A stretch of DNA of 64,000 bases from Krasilnikovozyma curviuscula (taxonomy: Eukaryota > Basidiomycota > Tremellomycetes > Cystofilobasidiales > Mrakiaceae): contig MVAQ01000062.1 in NCBI GenBank assembly GCA_014825775.1, positions 1-64,000 of the forward strand. The letters are read 5' to 3'. A program made the position numbers and the translations under genes. Shown here piece after piece: positions 11,351 through 27,000 of the stretch; positions within the stretch are counted from its first letter, which is position 1; each line of letters begins with the position of its first letter. The notes under the pieces are model-generated. The model saw only the letters and a program-made list of their open reading frames with translations. It was not told the DNA's origin and made no database searches.

Positions 11351-12158
11351 CATAACGAGTATCTAATGGATTTCGGGCTGGAAAAATACCGCGCTGAACC
11401 GGACGAAAGAAGAACGTCAGGAATGTATTTAAGCCAAGATTGTAAGTAGGTTCAACTATTTGCGATGCGATACAGTCGTAAAATAAAATTGTTCCTTAAT
11501 GACGTACCTGTCATACAAGAAAAAGAATTCAATCGCATTCTGTGGATGGAGTGACTGACTCTCAGATCAATGTTCGTGGTGCACCGCTTATTTTCTTCAC
11601 AGACAGCTAATGCTTGGGCATGAGATTGCGTTCCAACCACAAGCCTTATCTTGAATATACTCTCGGTTGATGTCCAGGGACGAATGAGAGTTGTCGGCGT
11701 TGGGCCAGCCACGCTGTCAGCATCAACCATGGGAGACGCTACCCAGCTTGAAGCTGCCAATACTCTCACATTGTTTCAACAGGCTAAAGATTTTGGTAAA
11801 AATATGATTATCTTAATGAGGACTGGGGCTGGGAAGACAATGTATAGAGGCAGCATGATCTTGGATAACAAGGAAGCTAAGTTTCAAGGAGTTAGAGAGG
11901 TGTTGGGCTCTATCAGAGGTAAGGAAGGCGAACGAATGAGGAAGAGAATAGGTAAGATTCAAAAGATCGTTTGGAATGGCTGGGAGAAGGGAAACAGTAG
12001 AGAGGCGACGCCTTTGATAAATGGGTTTCAATGATAATGGGTTTCAATGATACCTTTCCTAGCTCTCCTTTTCTCAATACAAGTAACAAATTCTTTCCTT
12101 TCAGATGCAAATCAGCGCGATAAAAGTGGATGGAGTATAGCACAGTACTGAACTTTGT
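11351..12158. other. Convergent gap between AFI1 and AFG2
   Basis: About 800 bp where only two 3' UTRs are expected. It is long for a convergent gap in this window and holds the decayed ORF at 11651-12034. Confidence 0.4.
11651..12034 (+). pseudogene. Decayed ORF, possible UDP-glycosyltransferase 3' remnant joined to an ATPase-like segment
   Basis: This 127-codon frame sits in the convergent gap between AFI1 and AFG2. Its second half contains VREVLGSIRGKEGERMRKR followed by a short helix and GNSREA. That resembles the C-terminal helices of fungal and plant UDP-glycosyltransferases. Its first half contains MRTGAGKT after a hydrophobic strand, which looks like a helicase Walker A motif, but no other ATPase motif follows. 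Neither half is a complete domain, and I see no convincing exons upstream in the gap. It is best read as a relic or chance patchwork, not a working gene. Confidence 0.3.
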
Positions 12159-15274
<3,116 letters not shown>

Positions 15275-16166
15275 TGCTGAGGCCTGTGGGAAAAGGACGG
15301 CACAACGGCTGTGGTGGCTGCACGCAGAATTGATGCTCGGCGGACACCAACCAGAGTGGCTCTCAAAAACGGCGCAACAAAACAAAAAAAGATGTCATCG
15401 ATTTAGGTAGAAATTATGGAGGTTAGGGATGGGGAGGACCGTAAAGGAAAGAAAACAGTGGAGCAGCGTTGCGTGCAGATCGGCCTATTAGAAATCTGCG
15501 GCAATCCAGTTGACACTTTGTGTTGTTGTTTTCCAGTTACTAGTGCCTGCGTTTCCAGCCAAAGAAGATAGATAGTGTATTAGAGTAAGGGTCCTTTGTA
15601 GGAACGGGTCCCTTTCTGCGGTAGTTGAATCCTCTGCTCGGTGTTAACGTGCACGAGGGTGTCACCAAAGTAATCGTTCCCTTTACTGTGCTGGTCTCCA
15701 CACAGAAACTGAAAACCAAAACCATTTCCACGGAGGCTAATCGTCACACTGACTGGTAAAAACACACCTATCCCTGGTTATACGTCAGTCTATCGGTTGT
15801 TTTCTTTGTTTTTCAGATTCGCCCTGAAAGCTTTATTGCTAAACACACTAAATTCCTTGGCAGGCATCCCCTTGCTTTGAATTCGAAGTAAACTGCACAA
15901 TAGAACGCAAACTCTGTCACGCTGCAGAAGGCAACAGAAAAGAGAAGGTCGTTAAGTTGCGCAACACGCGATGATCTTGCTCGAACGACAGTACAAGACA
16001 TAGAACAGAGAATACAATATAGTGTCTGGTAGTGTGAGAGCGAAAGGGAGGGAATTGAAAAAAAAAGTAAACGAAGCAACACAAGGGTAATCGCACGAAA
16101 ATACTACACACTTCATCCGAAGGCCCCAATCGCTGTTAGATCTATAACCAAAGTGACATATCTAAC
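15275..16166. other. Intergenic region between KES1 and AFG2
   Basis: About 890 bp between two minus-strand genes. It holds the AFG2 leader and the KES1 3' UTR. Small ORFs at 15540-15731 and 15813-16082 (minus) are Ser/Phe/Cys-rich with no recognisable motif. Confidence 0.4.
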
Positions 16167-18105
16167 CTATACCTCTAATCCAGATCCTGGGACGTCTGGC
16201 TTGATCGTGTATCCATCCTCAGTCTTCGGCTCGTGTTTGCACTTCGGGGCCAGCTTGGCATCTTATTAGCGAAAAAGTTAAAGTCAGGGCCTGTCTAACA
16301 TCACAATATTAACGAAAGAGAGGGGACAAACAGATGGGATCAGAGGCCATGTGTTCAAAATACTTGAACTGCCATGGTGTGCCAGAGGCGGTCTCATCTT
16401 TCCTCATTTGACGTTGAATGTTCTACATACGAAGTGTTAGCTAAAATTTCAACAGCAAAATCAAATACAAGAAGCCAATTTATTGCTCACCTCAATTTGC
16501 GTCTTGTACTGTGCAGCTCTCTCAAAATCAGAGGTCCTAATTCCAGTCGCAACTTCCTTCCACAGCTTTCTGGACTCCCACTCTTGTTGCTCTTCAATTG
16601 GAGCAACGACGACTTCCTCCTTCTCGTAAGCACCTGCATCAATAAACACTTCATCACTCTTGTGAATCTTTGACACCTCTGTTTTCCCAAATCACAAAAA
16701 TGGTGTCAGTGGCTTGCATAAAATTCGAAATACTGCAGAACACCTTGTACTTACTCGTCCATTCACCTTCAGCGACAAGGACAGACTTGCCATCTGGGGA
16801 GGTGGTGGTTGATTTAAAGCTGTGACTCTTTCCACTGATGTAGCCTTTTCCTTTGTATTCGATCGTCGAGGTGTATCCGGAAGATGACTGGATGTAAGAG
16901 TAGTCGGTCAACTCGACTGGAAAGCAAGATGAAGATCAGCTATAAACAATTCAAGAAAGCATTACTCTCGAAATGCTCACCGTATGGAGCACCATAGACA
17001 ATGCCTTCAATTCTCAATCGAGGTAAGGTGATCAGATACTCCTCTTTGGCACCTCCAGGGAGGTCGACAGTCAAAGTAGCATGTCCAGATTGCTTAACGA
17101 CTATGTTTGGGAAAGAGAAGCTGGTTTTTTGACCGGAGGAGCCTTGGAGAGCGATTCCTTTGGACTTGTTCTGCATGAAGTAGGCGGTGATTGGTGGATG
17201 ATGAGAGACCTGCTCGACAACAAGTGTTTGTTTTCCTCTGCCATCGACATCTGGCCAGTGACCAAGGAAAAGTTCACCAAGAACCGGGTTGAGTGGCCTG
17301 ACAAGAGTTTGGGGAAAGGGAGCAGAATAAAACGTCAGGTCACCAACTCAGTTGCGGGTGGTGCCTTCGCTCCAGTTCTCGAAGTATTGTCACCCAAGCA
17401 AATAATCTCCTTCCTACACCCTCTATTATATCCTTCAATAGATGTAAAAGATGTACTCACTTCTTCTCACTGCCCAATTTCTCGTTTCTGGTTGTGTATT
17501 GTCCTTTGAGCGTCCCGATGAACCACTTCAAGACGAGGATTGATCGCTCTTCTGGAGTTTTACCAGATGCAATAGCCGAGAAAAGAGCTGGATGTTCACC
17601 CCAGTAAGCCTGAGAAAGATGAGGTAGGGGTTAGTCTCGTGTTTCCCAACTGATTTCCGAATTGTCCAAAGCTCGTCACCATTGCCAACCGCAATCGACT
17701 CATCCATCAAGTAACGTAAAACTCACTGGAAACTCCGTGAGAGACTAATTCGTGAATCAGAATTTAACGAGAGAGATGATTAGCATGTTGCATGGCACAC
17801 CAACTAAGGGGCAAGGAGTAACAGGAAACGTACGATTGGAGACAAAATGAAAGGAGGAGCAGTCATACTACTCAGATCTCCAGACATACTCGCCATGCTC
17901 TTGATGAAAGCAGACCATGATTGTTCTAAACATCAATCCAAGCCAGTAGACAAGGCCCCAAAAATACCGAAAATAATGTCAAAAGCCCACTCCAGAAAAG
18001 GGAGCTGCTGGTGGATACAGCAGCGGTTGAAGGATGAAGGCACGTACGCTGGGCTGGTGGAAGGGCAGAAGCATCAGCTGGAGCTTGTTCTGTACCTTTG
18101 GTCAT
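16167..18105 (-). CDS. KES1: Oxysterol-binding protein homolog Kes1/Osh4
   Basis: Nine exons: 18105-18048, 17925-17834, 17744-17727, 17609-17461, 17297-16981, 16916-16755, 16678-16491, 16422-16332 and 16261-16167; 389 aa, a short lid-plus-barrel form without PH or ankyrin domains. The family fingerprint EQVSHHPP is at about residues 134-141, preceded by KPLNPVLGE(L)F and GHWPDVDG. The lid region ends GDLSSLT-like ([15 protein letters not shown]). Osh4 proteins exchange sterol for PI4P between ER, Golgi and plasma membrane. Exon 3 is only 18 nt and encodes SLTEFP. An in-frame ATG at 18171 would add 22 residues; the start at 18105 fits the family better. Intron phases close cleanly through the stop. 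Confidence 0.93.
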
Positions 18106-18555
18106 GTTTGCTCTTGGAACCTTTCTATAAAGGAGAGGTCGTGGTGGGGTAAGCTTGAGTGGCCCTGTCACTGCTCACCGCGTCATCAACCACAAAAAAA
18201 ACAACAAATCACACAAAATCTTAGAGAACAACTGAGTGAAGGATATGAGATGCAACTTCTGATAGGTGTCGTTTCGCTGGATGTCCTCATCTAATCGCGC
18301 CCAAGGAAAACCCATCTCATAGTCGCAGTTTCTTCCAACTAAGCCCTCCTTTTCGTGATCAACTAGCAGAGGATGTTTGTTAGCAATAATCGACTGAAAT
18401 AAACTTTTACTAGTTCTAGGATAGAATACTATAAGGTATATCCAAGTGGATTATGATTTAGAGAGAAGGCTATGGCTACAGAGAATAGAACGGGATTTGG
18501 GCGTCCCGACTAACGCTACCACTGACTCTTCTATCAGATAATGATGTGGAAAAAT
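18106..18555. other. Intergenic region upstream of KES1
   Basis: About 450 bp carrying the KES1 promoter and the 3' UTR of the thaumatin-like gene, both minus-strand. A poly-A/CA-rich stretch near 18190 is the only notable composition. Confidence 0.4.
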
Positions 18556-20106
18556 TTATGGACAGAACGTTACTGTGTAATCCGAGGCATCGGCAGCTGG
18601 GCAAGTGACCAATGAAAGTTGGTCATCGTAAGCGTAGGCGTATCTTTTGAGATAAGATGGCGTAAACAGGTTAGCATCAGCCGCCATGAGAGCGGGAATG
18701 AGAAAATAACTGACGCATCTGGACAGCTGCTCTTGAAGTATTCGTAGTCTGGTAGATTGCTGGCTGGGCAAGTAGCGAGAGTTCCGTAAGCATTTCTGCA
18801 GCAGTACTCGTCTGTGTTGTACTTTGTACAATCACTGTCGCAACCCAATCCACCAGCAGCAACCAAAGCAGATGGGCAGTTGGTATTTAAATTGACGGAA
18901 CAGGTACGTGATGCACAGCCAGAGGCAGAAGGAACCACACTCATGGGAAGGTTGAATCTGACACAGAAAAGGAATTGAACACAACCTCTCTATTTAGTAA
19001 TAGTGGAGACGAAAGAGGAAAGTAATGGAAACATACCCGTCAACCAAGCTAAGATCGTAGTTGTCGGGGTTTGTGTCAGAAAGAGTAAATTCTGCCAGTG
19101 TACAAGGTGGGGCGCCCGTAGCGGTGCCTCCAGCACAGGTCAACCCGTTGCAATCGCCTGAAAGAAAGGGAAAAAAGTCATCAGAAATTATTGCTCGGAG
19201 GAGGGCGTGCCCTCCTATCTTTCCGACAAGCGCCATCAGCTTACAAGAGCCGCAACTTCCAGCTCCAGAAGCATCAAAATCACAGTCGACACGTCCCCAG
19301 ATTCTGTTTGAGGCCCAGTTGCCGCCGACTTGGAAGGAAGTGGTGGTCGCAGGAGCAGCTGTTAAATGTGTAAAAAGAAGGTGTGTTAAGATCGGCAGTG
19401 ATTAGCACAAAGTCAACAAGCCTACCCTCCCATCCAGTAGTCTGGGTTGGAATCACATCATTGTCTGTTGGGTCAGTATACATTGCAGGCCACTGTAAAA
19501 TTGAAATGACATCAAGGTAAAAATGCAAGATCACGTTGTATTTTTCCTTCAGAGATCGGTGAGGACTTACAACTGATGAAGCCGAACACAACAAAAAGAT
19601 CGAAAACAGGAAAATCAGTTTCTCTTGCATATGAAATGACGATTTAGGGAAAATATGGAGGTAGAAAACTCACTAGTGTAAGCACAGTTGTTCACCACGG
19701 TGATTGTTCTTCCTGCTGCTGGGACGCTTGACTGACGAGGTCGAAGAAGACCTCTCTCCATCATCTGCTTATTAGCGTTTCTGAAGAAGGTGAAATATAG
19801 GTTAGTTTCTTTTAAACAACAAGTTGCGGGCACACAGTCTTCTCCGTAGTCGCCAATGAAACAAAAGAAAACAACAAGCTACGTGCCTGTTCAAAATCTG
19901 GTGATATTCAGGAGATGAGAAAAATAAAGCATTCATTATCACTTGAATAGAAAAACGGATATTCCGAACGAAGAGCTGCAACTTACCTTTTCTCTGGTAG
20001 CCTGCTTGAGGTGTCTCCGAGTGTGAGTAGGTTTTTCGAGGGTGTGACCAGCGAATGCGCCCACAACGAGGGATACAACGGTGAAAAGAGTGAAAACACC
20101 TCTCAT
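18556..20106 (-). CDS. Secreted thaumatin-like protein
   Basis: Proposed exons: 20106-19987, 19767-19674, 19572-19571 (2 nt), 19492-19426, 19358-19245, 19157-19037, 18957-18715 and 18643-18556; 282 aa. Residues 1-19 form a signal peptide ending near VVGAFAG. After an Arg-rich propeptide-like stretch the thaumatin fold begins: ITVVNNCAYTIWPAMYTD, then TGWE, then NRIWGRVDCDFDASG, then CDCNGLTCAGGT, then PPCTLAEFTL, then DGFNLPMSV and a run of paired cysteines ending VTFCP. Such proteins are extracellular, sometimes with beta-glucan binding or glucanase activity. Two places are uncertain. The exon 2 acceptor (AAG before 19767) is the only one that keeps phase with exon 1. The Ile in YTIWP requires a 2-nt exon with intron sizes of 101 and 78 nt. 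Confidence 0.82.
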
Positions 20107-21026
20107 GTTTAGTTGATGTTAAAGGAATGTGGTATCGAGAGGTTGAGCTGAGGCTAGAACGAACGGGGTGATTGGGGATAAAACAAGCATCTAAACGAGA
20201 TCTTGAAATCTTGCGGTTTTATAAAGAAACTGAGTGACTCACCGGTAAGGAATACAGCAGCTGTAAGCTATTTTCAGCTAGAACCCTCGATCATTAAAGT
20301 GGGCTTAGGGGGGTGATTTGGTGATGATGAGACGGGGTGGGGGTATCTTTCGAAGCATTCAGGAATGCTAATCCCCCTGTGTGAGACGCGCCAAATTGAC
20401 CTAGTATCAAGTTTTGCCTTGTGAAACCAATCAATCACAAACCATTAGTATGTGAAATACAGGAATTATGGTCCCTCAGACTGCGTCAAGAGCAGAAGTC
20501 GGAGTATTTACCTACTATGCTGGGAAAATCTCTTTCGTCAATCTCTCATAACACCCTTGTTCTCCCCCGAAACTCACTAGAGACGAGTTAAAATACTGTC
20601 GGTAAGCAAGAGGATGTCAGATAGGCCAAAGCCTCGAAGGGTTCAACGTGGTTTCTCGCTGCGGAGAACGGTTTGTTATGCTACGCCAGCCATTGATCAG
20701 AGCGGAGAGGACATCGAAGAGTAGGGCAGCTTCTTATTTGAATCTTCGAGACCATTGATGCTTCCAGCCGAGGGACCTTTCAGACTTTACCTTTTTTTAT
20801 TTATTCCGATGTGTTTACAAGCCCATCATGGACAAGTGTAGTAGAGAAGCTCAGTGTTTTGCTCCATTTTGGCCGACAGATGTCTGGAGACGAAAGAAAG
20901 AAAGAAGAGTTGCAGAGACGAGTCAGCGCCTTCTTCTGAAGTGTAAGGCTATGTTCTGGTCGACTTGCGCCGCCTCGTAAGAGGTCTAATTAAAGGCCAT
21001 GTGGTCCTCGAACAGCTGATAACCTA
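20107..21026. promoter_or_regulatory. Promoter region of the thaumatin-like gene with G/C-run elements
   Basis: About 920 bp between the thaumatin-like start and the KEL3 stop. It has a TATA box at 20217-20223 and a purine-rich block at about 20300-20345 with runs of six, four and five G. Stress-response-like AGGGG/CCCCT cores occur at 20307-20313 and 20373-20378. In many fungi such cores bind Msn2-type zinc fingers; use here is inference. The remainder to 21026 shows nothing I can name. Confidence 0.3.
20217..20223 (-). promoter_or_regulatory. TATA box of the thaumatin-like gene
   Basis: TATAAAA on the minus strand, about 112 nt upstream of the start codon. Confidence 0.5.
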
Positions 21027-23712
21027 TCATCGTCTGTTCCTACTCTCTCCATTAGCACCACCACCTCCACCAGTCTTGTTCTTGAGATCCTCTTCTTCAA
21101 GTCCAGCTTCTCGTTGAATCTTCTCGATCTCCTGCAGAATCGGCTTGTACGTTTCTACAGAGAGAGCACTTTAGTCAGCATCGAATCAAGCTATGGATTA
21201 AAGCAAAATCGACGCACCATATCGGTCCTCAGCCAACTGGAAGCCATCTCTTCGCAACGCCTTTCCTCTGTTGTCATTTCCACTCGAGTGGGACCGCTGA
21301 GCCCAATACTCTCGCGAACGTTCGTAGAATTGCCTCAGGTTTTCTCCAGGCAGGGGTGTTGAGAGCATGTCTTCTAAGGATCTATCGACTTCTTTGGAAG
21401 CAGTGACGAATGCGGCAGCTTGAGCTCGAAGTGCAGCCTAAATTGGTGAAGACGTTGGGAATCAGTGGTGTGTCTCCCGAGCTGCAACTTCCACGACGAT
21501 ATCTTACCTTCTCCTCTGGTGACATCACGGATTGGTATTGAGTCTCGGGCTCTGGATCTGAGTCGACATCCAACACAATTTGTTGTTGCTCTTCATCTTC
21601 CTCTTCCTCCTCTTCAGGTCTTCCTTCACTTCCCTCCTCATCTTCCGAATCAGAACCATCCTCTTCTTCATCAGATTCATTCCACTGATCTATACCGCTC
21701 TCTCGAAGGCAGACAAACTTCTCCATCTTATCGAGCTGAAGAGTGTAGAAGTCGTCTAAAGTGAACTCTCGATTCTGATTTTCGTAGATACCACCGTAGC
21801 TAAAAGTTGAAGAGAACAACATGGAGATTTCAGATAAGGCGATATGAAAAGAGCAAAAACATACACTAAAAGCTACTCACACGTAGAGGGTATTTTTCAA
21901 AACTGCAATCATGGTGTTGTATCGTGCCAGAGGGACAGTCCTTTGGGGTTCGTCTGGGTCCTCTTCTTCTAGTACAACTTCCTCAACCTGTTTCAAGAGC
22001 TCATCATCGCTAGCAGCGTTGTCATTTTCGTCATTCAAGTCGTCTTCATCGCTATCTTCACTTTTCTGAACTGGCACCACAGGCTTCGCCTTCACCCTCC
22101 GTGGGCCCTTCTTCTTTGGTTTTTTTAAGTTCAAAGAAATCCACCTGCCAGTACCAGCCAGATTGTAGCCGTACAGATCGTTGTAGAAGACACTCTCGAG
22201 AGTCTCTTCATCTCTGTCGTCGTCGAAGACACCACCGAAAAGGACACCCATATTTTTACTGTGCCACAGAGTCATCGAGCAACCCGACCTCTGATGATCA
22301 GAACACATAGAAAGAAACAGACTGATCAAATGGTCGTTGTTGATCAGAGAAACCAGCACGCCACTCACTGTAGTAGGTGCGTATCCAACCTTCCTTCGTT
22401 TCTCCCACTTGGCCTTCATCGGGTTCTCAGGATCAATCTTCAATAGCCATGTATCATCCAACGCAACGCCCTTCGTTCGCTTACCCTTCTCGTAAACTTT
22501 ACAGTATCCACCATGAAGCACCACGCCCTCAGCGCAAGAGAGAAGAGAGAATCCGGATCTAGCACTGAAAGACGGGGGAATATCAGTGAGAAGGGAAATC
22601 AGATACAGTCAAATAGATACTCACGTCGGCCGTCGCTCCATCCTCCTTTCAATAGCGGTGAAGTCTACTTGTTTCCACTTGTATTCGGTCGTGTCGAATA
22701 TCCACAGGTCATCCAAGTAGTTCGTCCTAACACCCAGATCGTAGAATCCTCCAAATAGAATGATAAGATGCTTCCACACGACCATCCTATGGCCAGATCT
22801 AGGACTTGGCTTGATTTTAGTCTCGATTCGTTCCCAAGATTGAGTGGTGACGTCAAATTCCCAAAAGTCACGAAAGTGATGGAAGGTCGTCTGCTTAGGA
22901 CTGGCAAATTCACCTCCGAAGATGAAGAGTTTACCACCGGCTATTGGGCTGGCGCAACAGGCGTGAGCGCTTCGAGGACCAGGGCAGTTTGGGGAGGTGT
23001 ACTTCTTCCATTCGTCCTTTCATTCGGAGTAGGGAATGTCAGCAGAACAATCTCTGTGGCATAGAGTTTCAATCTTACTTTTGCTGGTTCGTACCGGTAA
23101 ACATCGTTCTGATGAAACAACAATGTTCGTCATTAGAAAGGGACCAAGAGAAAAATGCGCCGAGCAGGACTGATACTCACGTAAAAATATGCCTTGTCAC
23201 CATCGAAGTATTCACCACCTATACACCAGAGGTAGTTTCCACTAGGGCAAGCGACAAGCGAAGCGTTCGCCCGCCTTGAGGGTGGTCCAGAGGAGACCTC
23301 AGAAGTGACTTAAAAGGCAACGGCAGCATCAGATTTAGAAGACACCACAGCAATAAGACAAGGAGGAATACCTTGGTGTTGAGCTACCCATTCTTGTTGG
23401 AACTGATAAATGGAACCAGTCAGCTTGTATGCTTCAGGCGGAAATGTCTTCTGCTTGAGAACAGATAGATCCTTACCCTCTCTAGGATCGTCTCCAAATC
23501 TTCATCTTCCTGTTCATCTTTACCCTTTCCCTTCTTTGCAGTCTTCAGTTCCTTTTTGGCGGTTTTCTTTGCCGCTTTGTCTTTCTTTGCGGCTTTCGCA
23601 GCTGCTTTGGACTCTCCACCTCCTTTCCTGAAACAAAAAAGCCAAATTAGAGGAAGTAGTCGTCAGATGAGCTCAAATGACGAAGCAGAGTATGAGCTTA
23701 CTTCTTAGCCAT
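21027..23712 (-). CDS. KEL3: Kelch-repeat protein with DUF4110 (Kel3/KLHDC4 type)
   Basis: Eleven exons: 23712-23702, 23627-23477, 23402-23372, 23308-23181, 23108-23079, 23016-22625, 22564-22369, 22290-21881, 21799-21508, 21437-21218 and 21154-21027; 662 aa. A Lys/Ala-rich basic start (KKDKAAKKTAKK) is followed by six-bladed Kelch repeats, seen as GG doublets plus later Trp (CIGGEYFDG, FIFGGEFAS, ILFGGFYDL, VLHGGYCKV, VLFGGVFDD, VYGGIYEN). Acidic linkers are inserted between the late blades. The C-terminus is the DUF4110 helix pair (TPLPGENLRQFYERSREYW and RRDGFQLAEDRYETYKPIL) ending in a Gly run. Kel3/KLHDC4 proteins are cytosolic and poorly understood. The gene is divergent from MMS22 with only 296 bp between starts. 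Confidence 0.92.
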
Positions 23713-24008
23713 GTTCTGGTACAGAACAAATCATAACAAAAAAATACGTCGGCGCATTTTGTGAGCGCCACGAAATGTTCATTTTTATTATTTATTTTTA
23801 TTATCGAGACCGAAAGATCAGTCTAAGAGTTACTCAGAGGAGATGCGGTAGGCACCTTGCTCTGGGTTTTGAAGGAAGTCCTGAACTTTGTCTGCGATAT
23901 CGAAAATCGCGTAGAGCGACGCGATTTTTGACCTGGACAGCCAAAGCAGCACTATCTCTATAATCCAGCAACCCTGTATGGGCTATCCAGACGCTGTAGT
24001 GAGCCTCT

Positions 24009-27000
24009 ATGATGGTACGGTATATCAAATGCCATTTGCTTTCCAGCTCTGATGCTGACCGATGGGCTTCTTCTTTGAAGGACGCAGAAGACGATGAAAT
24101 CGTACCAACGTCTGACAGTGAGGAGCTCGAGCTGGAAACAACTGGTCGCCAAGAATACTGGGAGAGTAGTGCTCAACGAGCTAGGAAAGCCATCAGAGCG
24201 ACTCAAGGCGTTGTGAGAAGCTATCAGACGCCAGCTTCAGCAACAGATAGGTCATCCCTTGCATCACTCCTACCAACAACACCTACAGGAGTGAATTCTT
24301 TACCATTCAATGCTAATGGTAGCCGTGTTGGTGCTCCAGGTTCGAACGTAGCGGTATCTACAGTAGCTGAAGCAGAAACGTCCGCGACGAAAAGGACTTC
24401 CTCCGACGCTTCAATTCTTTCCAGTCGAAACCTCAAGAGAAACAGGACGAGTGAAGCTGGTGCGAATAATAGTAGGCTAGAGATAACCGAGGGCATTCCT
24501 CTACTGACGGAGGAGACAAACCCGTCCAAAGTTGGCGAAGGTCTGATTTCTACTGCCGAGTCGGTGAGTTTGCCCAACTCGACTAACTCCCTCAACTAGG
24601 AATTATCTGACGTGTCTCTGTGTGTTTTGCTGTAAACAGTTACTATCAGAACCAGTTCTTCCGACGTCACTTTATCGGTATCCACAGCTAGCTGTCATTG
24701 ACGAAAGATCTCCTCGCAGAACCATGCCCACTTCACCTAATTCACCACCAGCGGTTAGCTTCGAACAGAGAGAAGCTCTTAATTGCCCAGCAGGAAGTCT
24801 CACGTCTAGCTTGGACCGAAATGCCGAGCTTTGGCCGCCACGTCTCGCACCATCCCCTTATCCCGTCACACAGACACTAGACATCCCGGGAACTCCCTCC
24901 CGACACCATGAAATTCAATCGCTTTTGGGTCTTGAAAAAAAGGGAAGTGATGAAAAAGCTCGATCAAGTCTGATGGCCCCAGGAATGCCTCACATGGAGT
25001 CGCGGGTAGCAGAGTCACTCCTTCCAAACCCTGATTTATATGCACCAACACAATTTTCATTGCAACTTGATCATGATTTGCAACTTCCATCATCGTCATC
25101 GCCATTATCTCCCACCGCAATGCATGATGAGGAGCACCGAGCTACAAAACCATCGCAGGCGCAATCTCAGCCTCAAAGCCCCTTCCCACCGCAGTCACCT
25201 CCCCAAGTTGTATCAGCCTCCCAGATGTCCATATTGGATCGAGAAGACTCACCTGATCCTCTGATGCTTTCCACTCAGATTCAAGTCGCAGAAAGTGAAG
25301 GTGAAGAGGATGCACAATATCAATCCAAAAGATCACAACAGCCTGCCATCCTAACTACAAACCAAGGTGTTGACAAAATGTTTTTTAATGATGAACCTCC
25401 GATGATGGAAATTGACGAGAGTGAGGATTATCAAGAAAGTCAACGGGCGATTCGGGTGAGTGACTACAGCTTTAAGTTTGACGAAGTTATATCTGACGCG
25501 TGTGATATTCAGCATCCAACCCTGCCGCCCCCACCAACCCTATATCAGCTTGGTAGTCCATTATCTGAGCCACATGAATTATCTCAAATACAACCACAAC
25601 TATCACCACCCCCAGCTCCGACATCTCTTGCGCCATTACCAGCACCACCAATTCCCTCTCCATCGTCTGACTCCCTTCCTCAGTTGCCGCAGCCCAAGCC
25701 ACCAGCGCTGGATCTAGACCCTCCACAGGAGCTCCAAAATATCGTCAGAGGTCGCGGACTTCGTCAACGAAATGCCAAACAGCTCAATCCCTACACAACC
25801 GAACGCGCAGTGTACAATCGACTTCTGGAGACTCGCGGTGAAGCCTCAGCTATCATAAGAAATGAAGCTGCAGTTTTGCGGGCTCAAGAACTAGGTATGA
25901 AGCGAAAAGGAAAAGACGATCACTTTGATTTCGAAGATGGTTGGATGGTAGACGAAGAGGAAGACTTGGAAGCTCAAGAAAGAGGTGTCGATGGTGCTTA
26001 CGAGGCGGAAGGATTACGAGAATATCGTGATGCTGAGGAATCAAGGAGGAGGAGACGAGAAGAAGAGGAAGATGCCAGGCTAGAGAGAGAGCTGGCAGGT
26101 GAAAACGACGACGATAATGATCTCGCTGACATCTTGGACAAGTTCGGCGGGCGCATGGACAACGAACCTGACGAAGGTGACGTGTTGGCCGCCGAGATTA
26201 GGAGGATAAGAAGGCAACGTGAGAAAAGAGAGAAGATGGCTGAAGCTGAAGAGAGGAAGAGGAGGAGGGAGGAAATGAGAGCGGCCAAGGTGAGGAAGGA
26301 TTTTCCTGGGAAGGAGCTTCTTCCAAGAAAGGAGAGTGGGAGGGATAAGGAGAAGGAGAAAGCGGTCAAAAAGAAGATGGCGAGCAATTACCATCATTTT
26401 CTTCGCCTTTTTTCATTTCTTGCTGACAGGTTGCTTTCCATTTCCAGACCAATCAAGAGACGTCGGGGCAATATGAAGATCGTTATCGGCGGGGCGTCTC
26501 TGAAATCCGGACGCCATCACCAAAATCCATGAAAAAAAATTCTAAACGTGCTACTCGATATGATCCAGATGACGAAGATAATGGAGAAGATAAACCGCTG
26601 CCAGCTTACTTCTTCACCACTGGAAACTTGATACCTCAAGGATCAGATGGCCTGGAAGATGACGAACGACTCCCGCCCCGATTCTTCAACTCTCAGGCCT
26701 CTGAAAACAGGGACTCTCCACCAAATCAACACCAGGTGCTCGATGATGAAGATGATTCCCTTACTCCTGTCCGTCGACGCCGAAGTCGTCCAATCGATCC
26801 AACTCAATCAAGGACCTCCAGTCCCGAAGCAGCTGAGGACATCGACAATTGGAATAATAGCAGAATCTTCTCAGATGATTACAATATCCATCAAGAGCCT
26901 TCATTGCTGCATCTTCAAGAACGGCAAAGGAGGAAAGAAATTGGCCACCGCAGCAAACGTTCGTCCCATATCGGTACCAAAGCTGCTCATAGCAATGGCT

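Noticed and set aside
11651..12034. An active helicase or RecQ-like element based on MRTGAGKT
   Set aside because: Only a Walker A-like string is present; no DEAD/DEAH box or later helicase motifs are found around it.
15275..15385. Longer AFG2 start adding 37 residues
   Set aside because: The extra residues are Cys/His/Ser-rich with no resemblance to the family; MVQLKIDPTP is the better start.
20400..21000. Possible tRNA or other Pol III gene (GGGTTCAACG near 20638)
   Set aside because: No matching A box at the right distance and no cloverleaf could be folded around it.
23454..23476. A 23-nt intron in KEL3 exon 3 to allow QKTFPPEAYKLTG to be coding
   Set aside because: Too short to be spliced. 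A 74-nt intron from GTAAGG at 23476 to the CAG at 23403 gives ERFQQEWVAQH, which fits, so that stretch is intronic.
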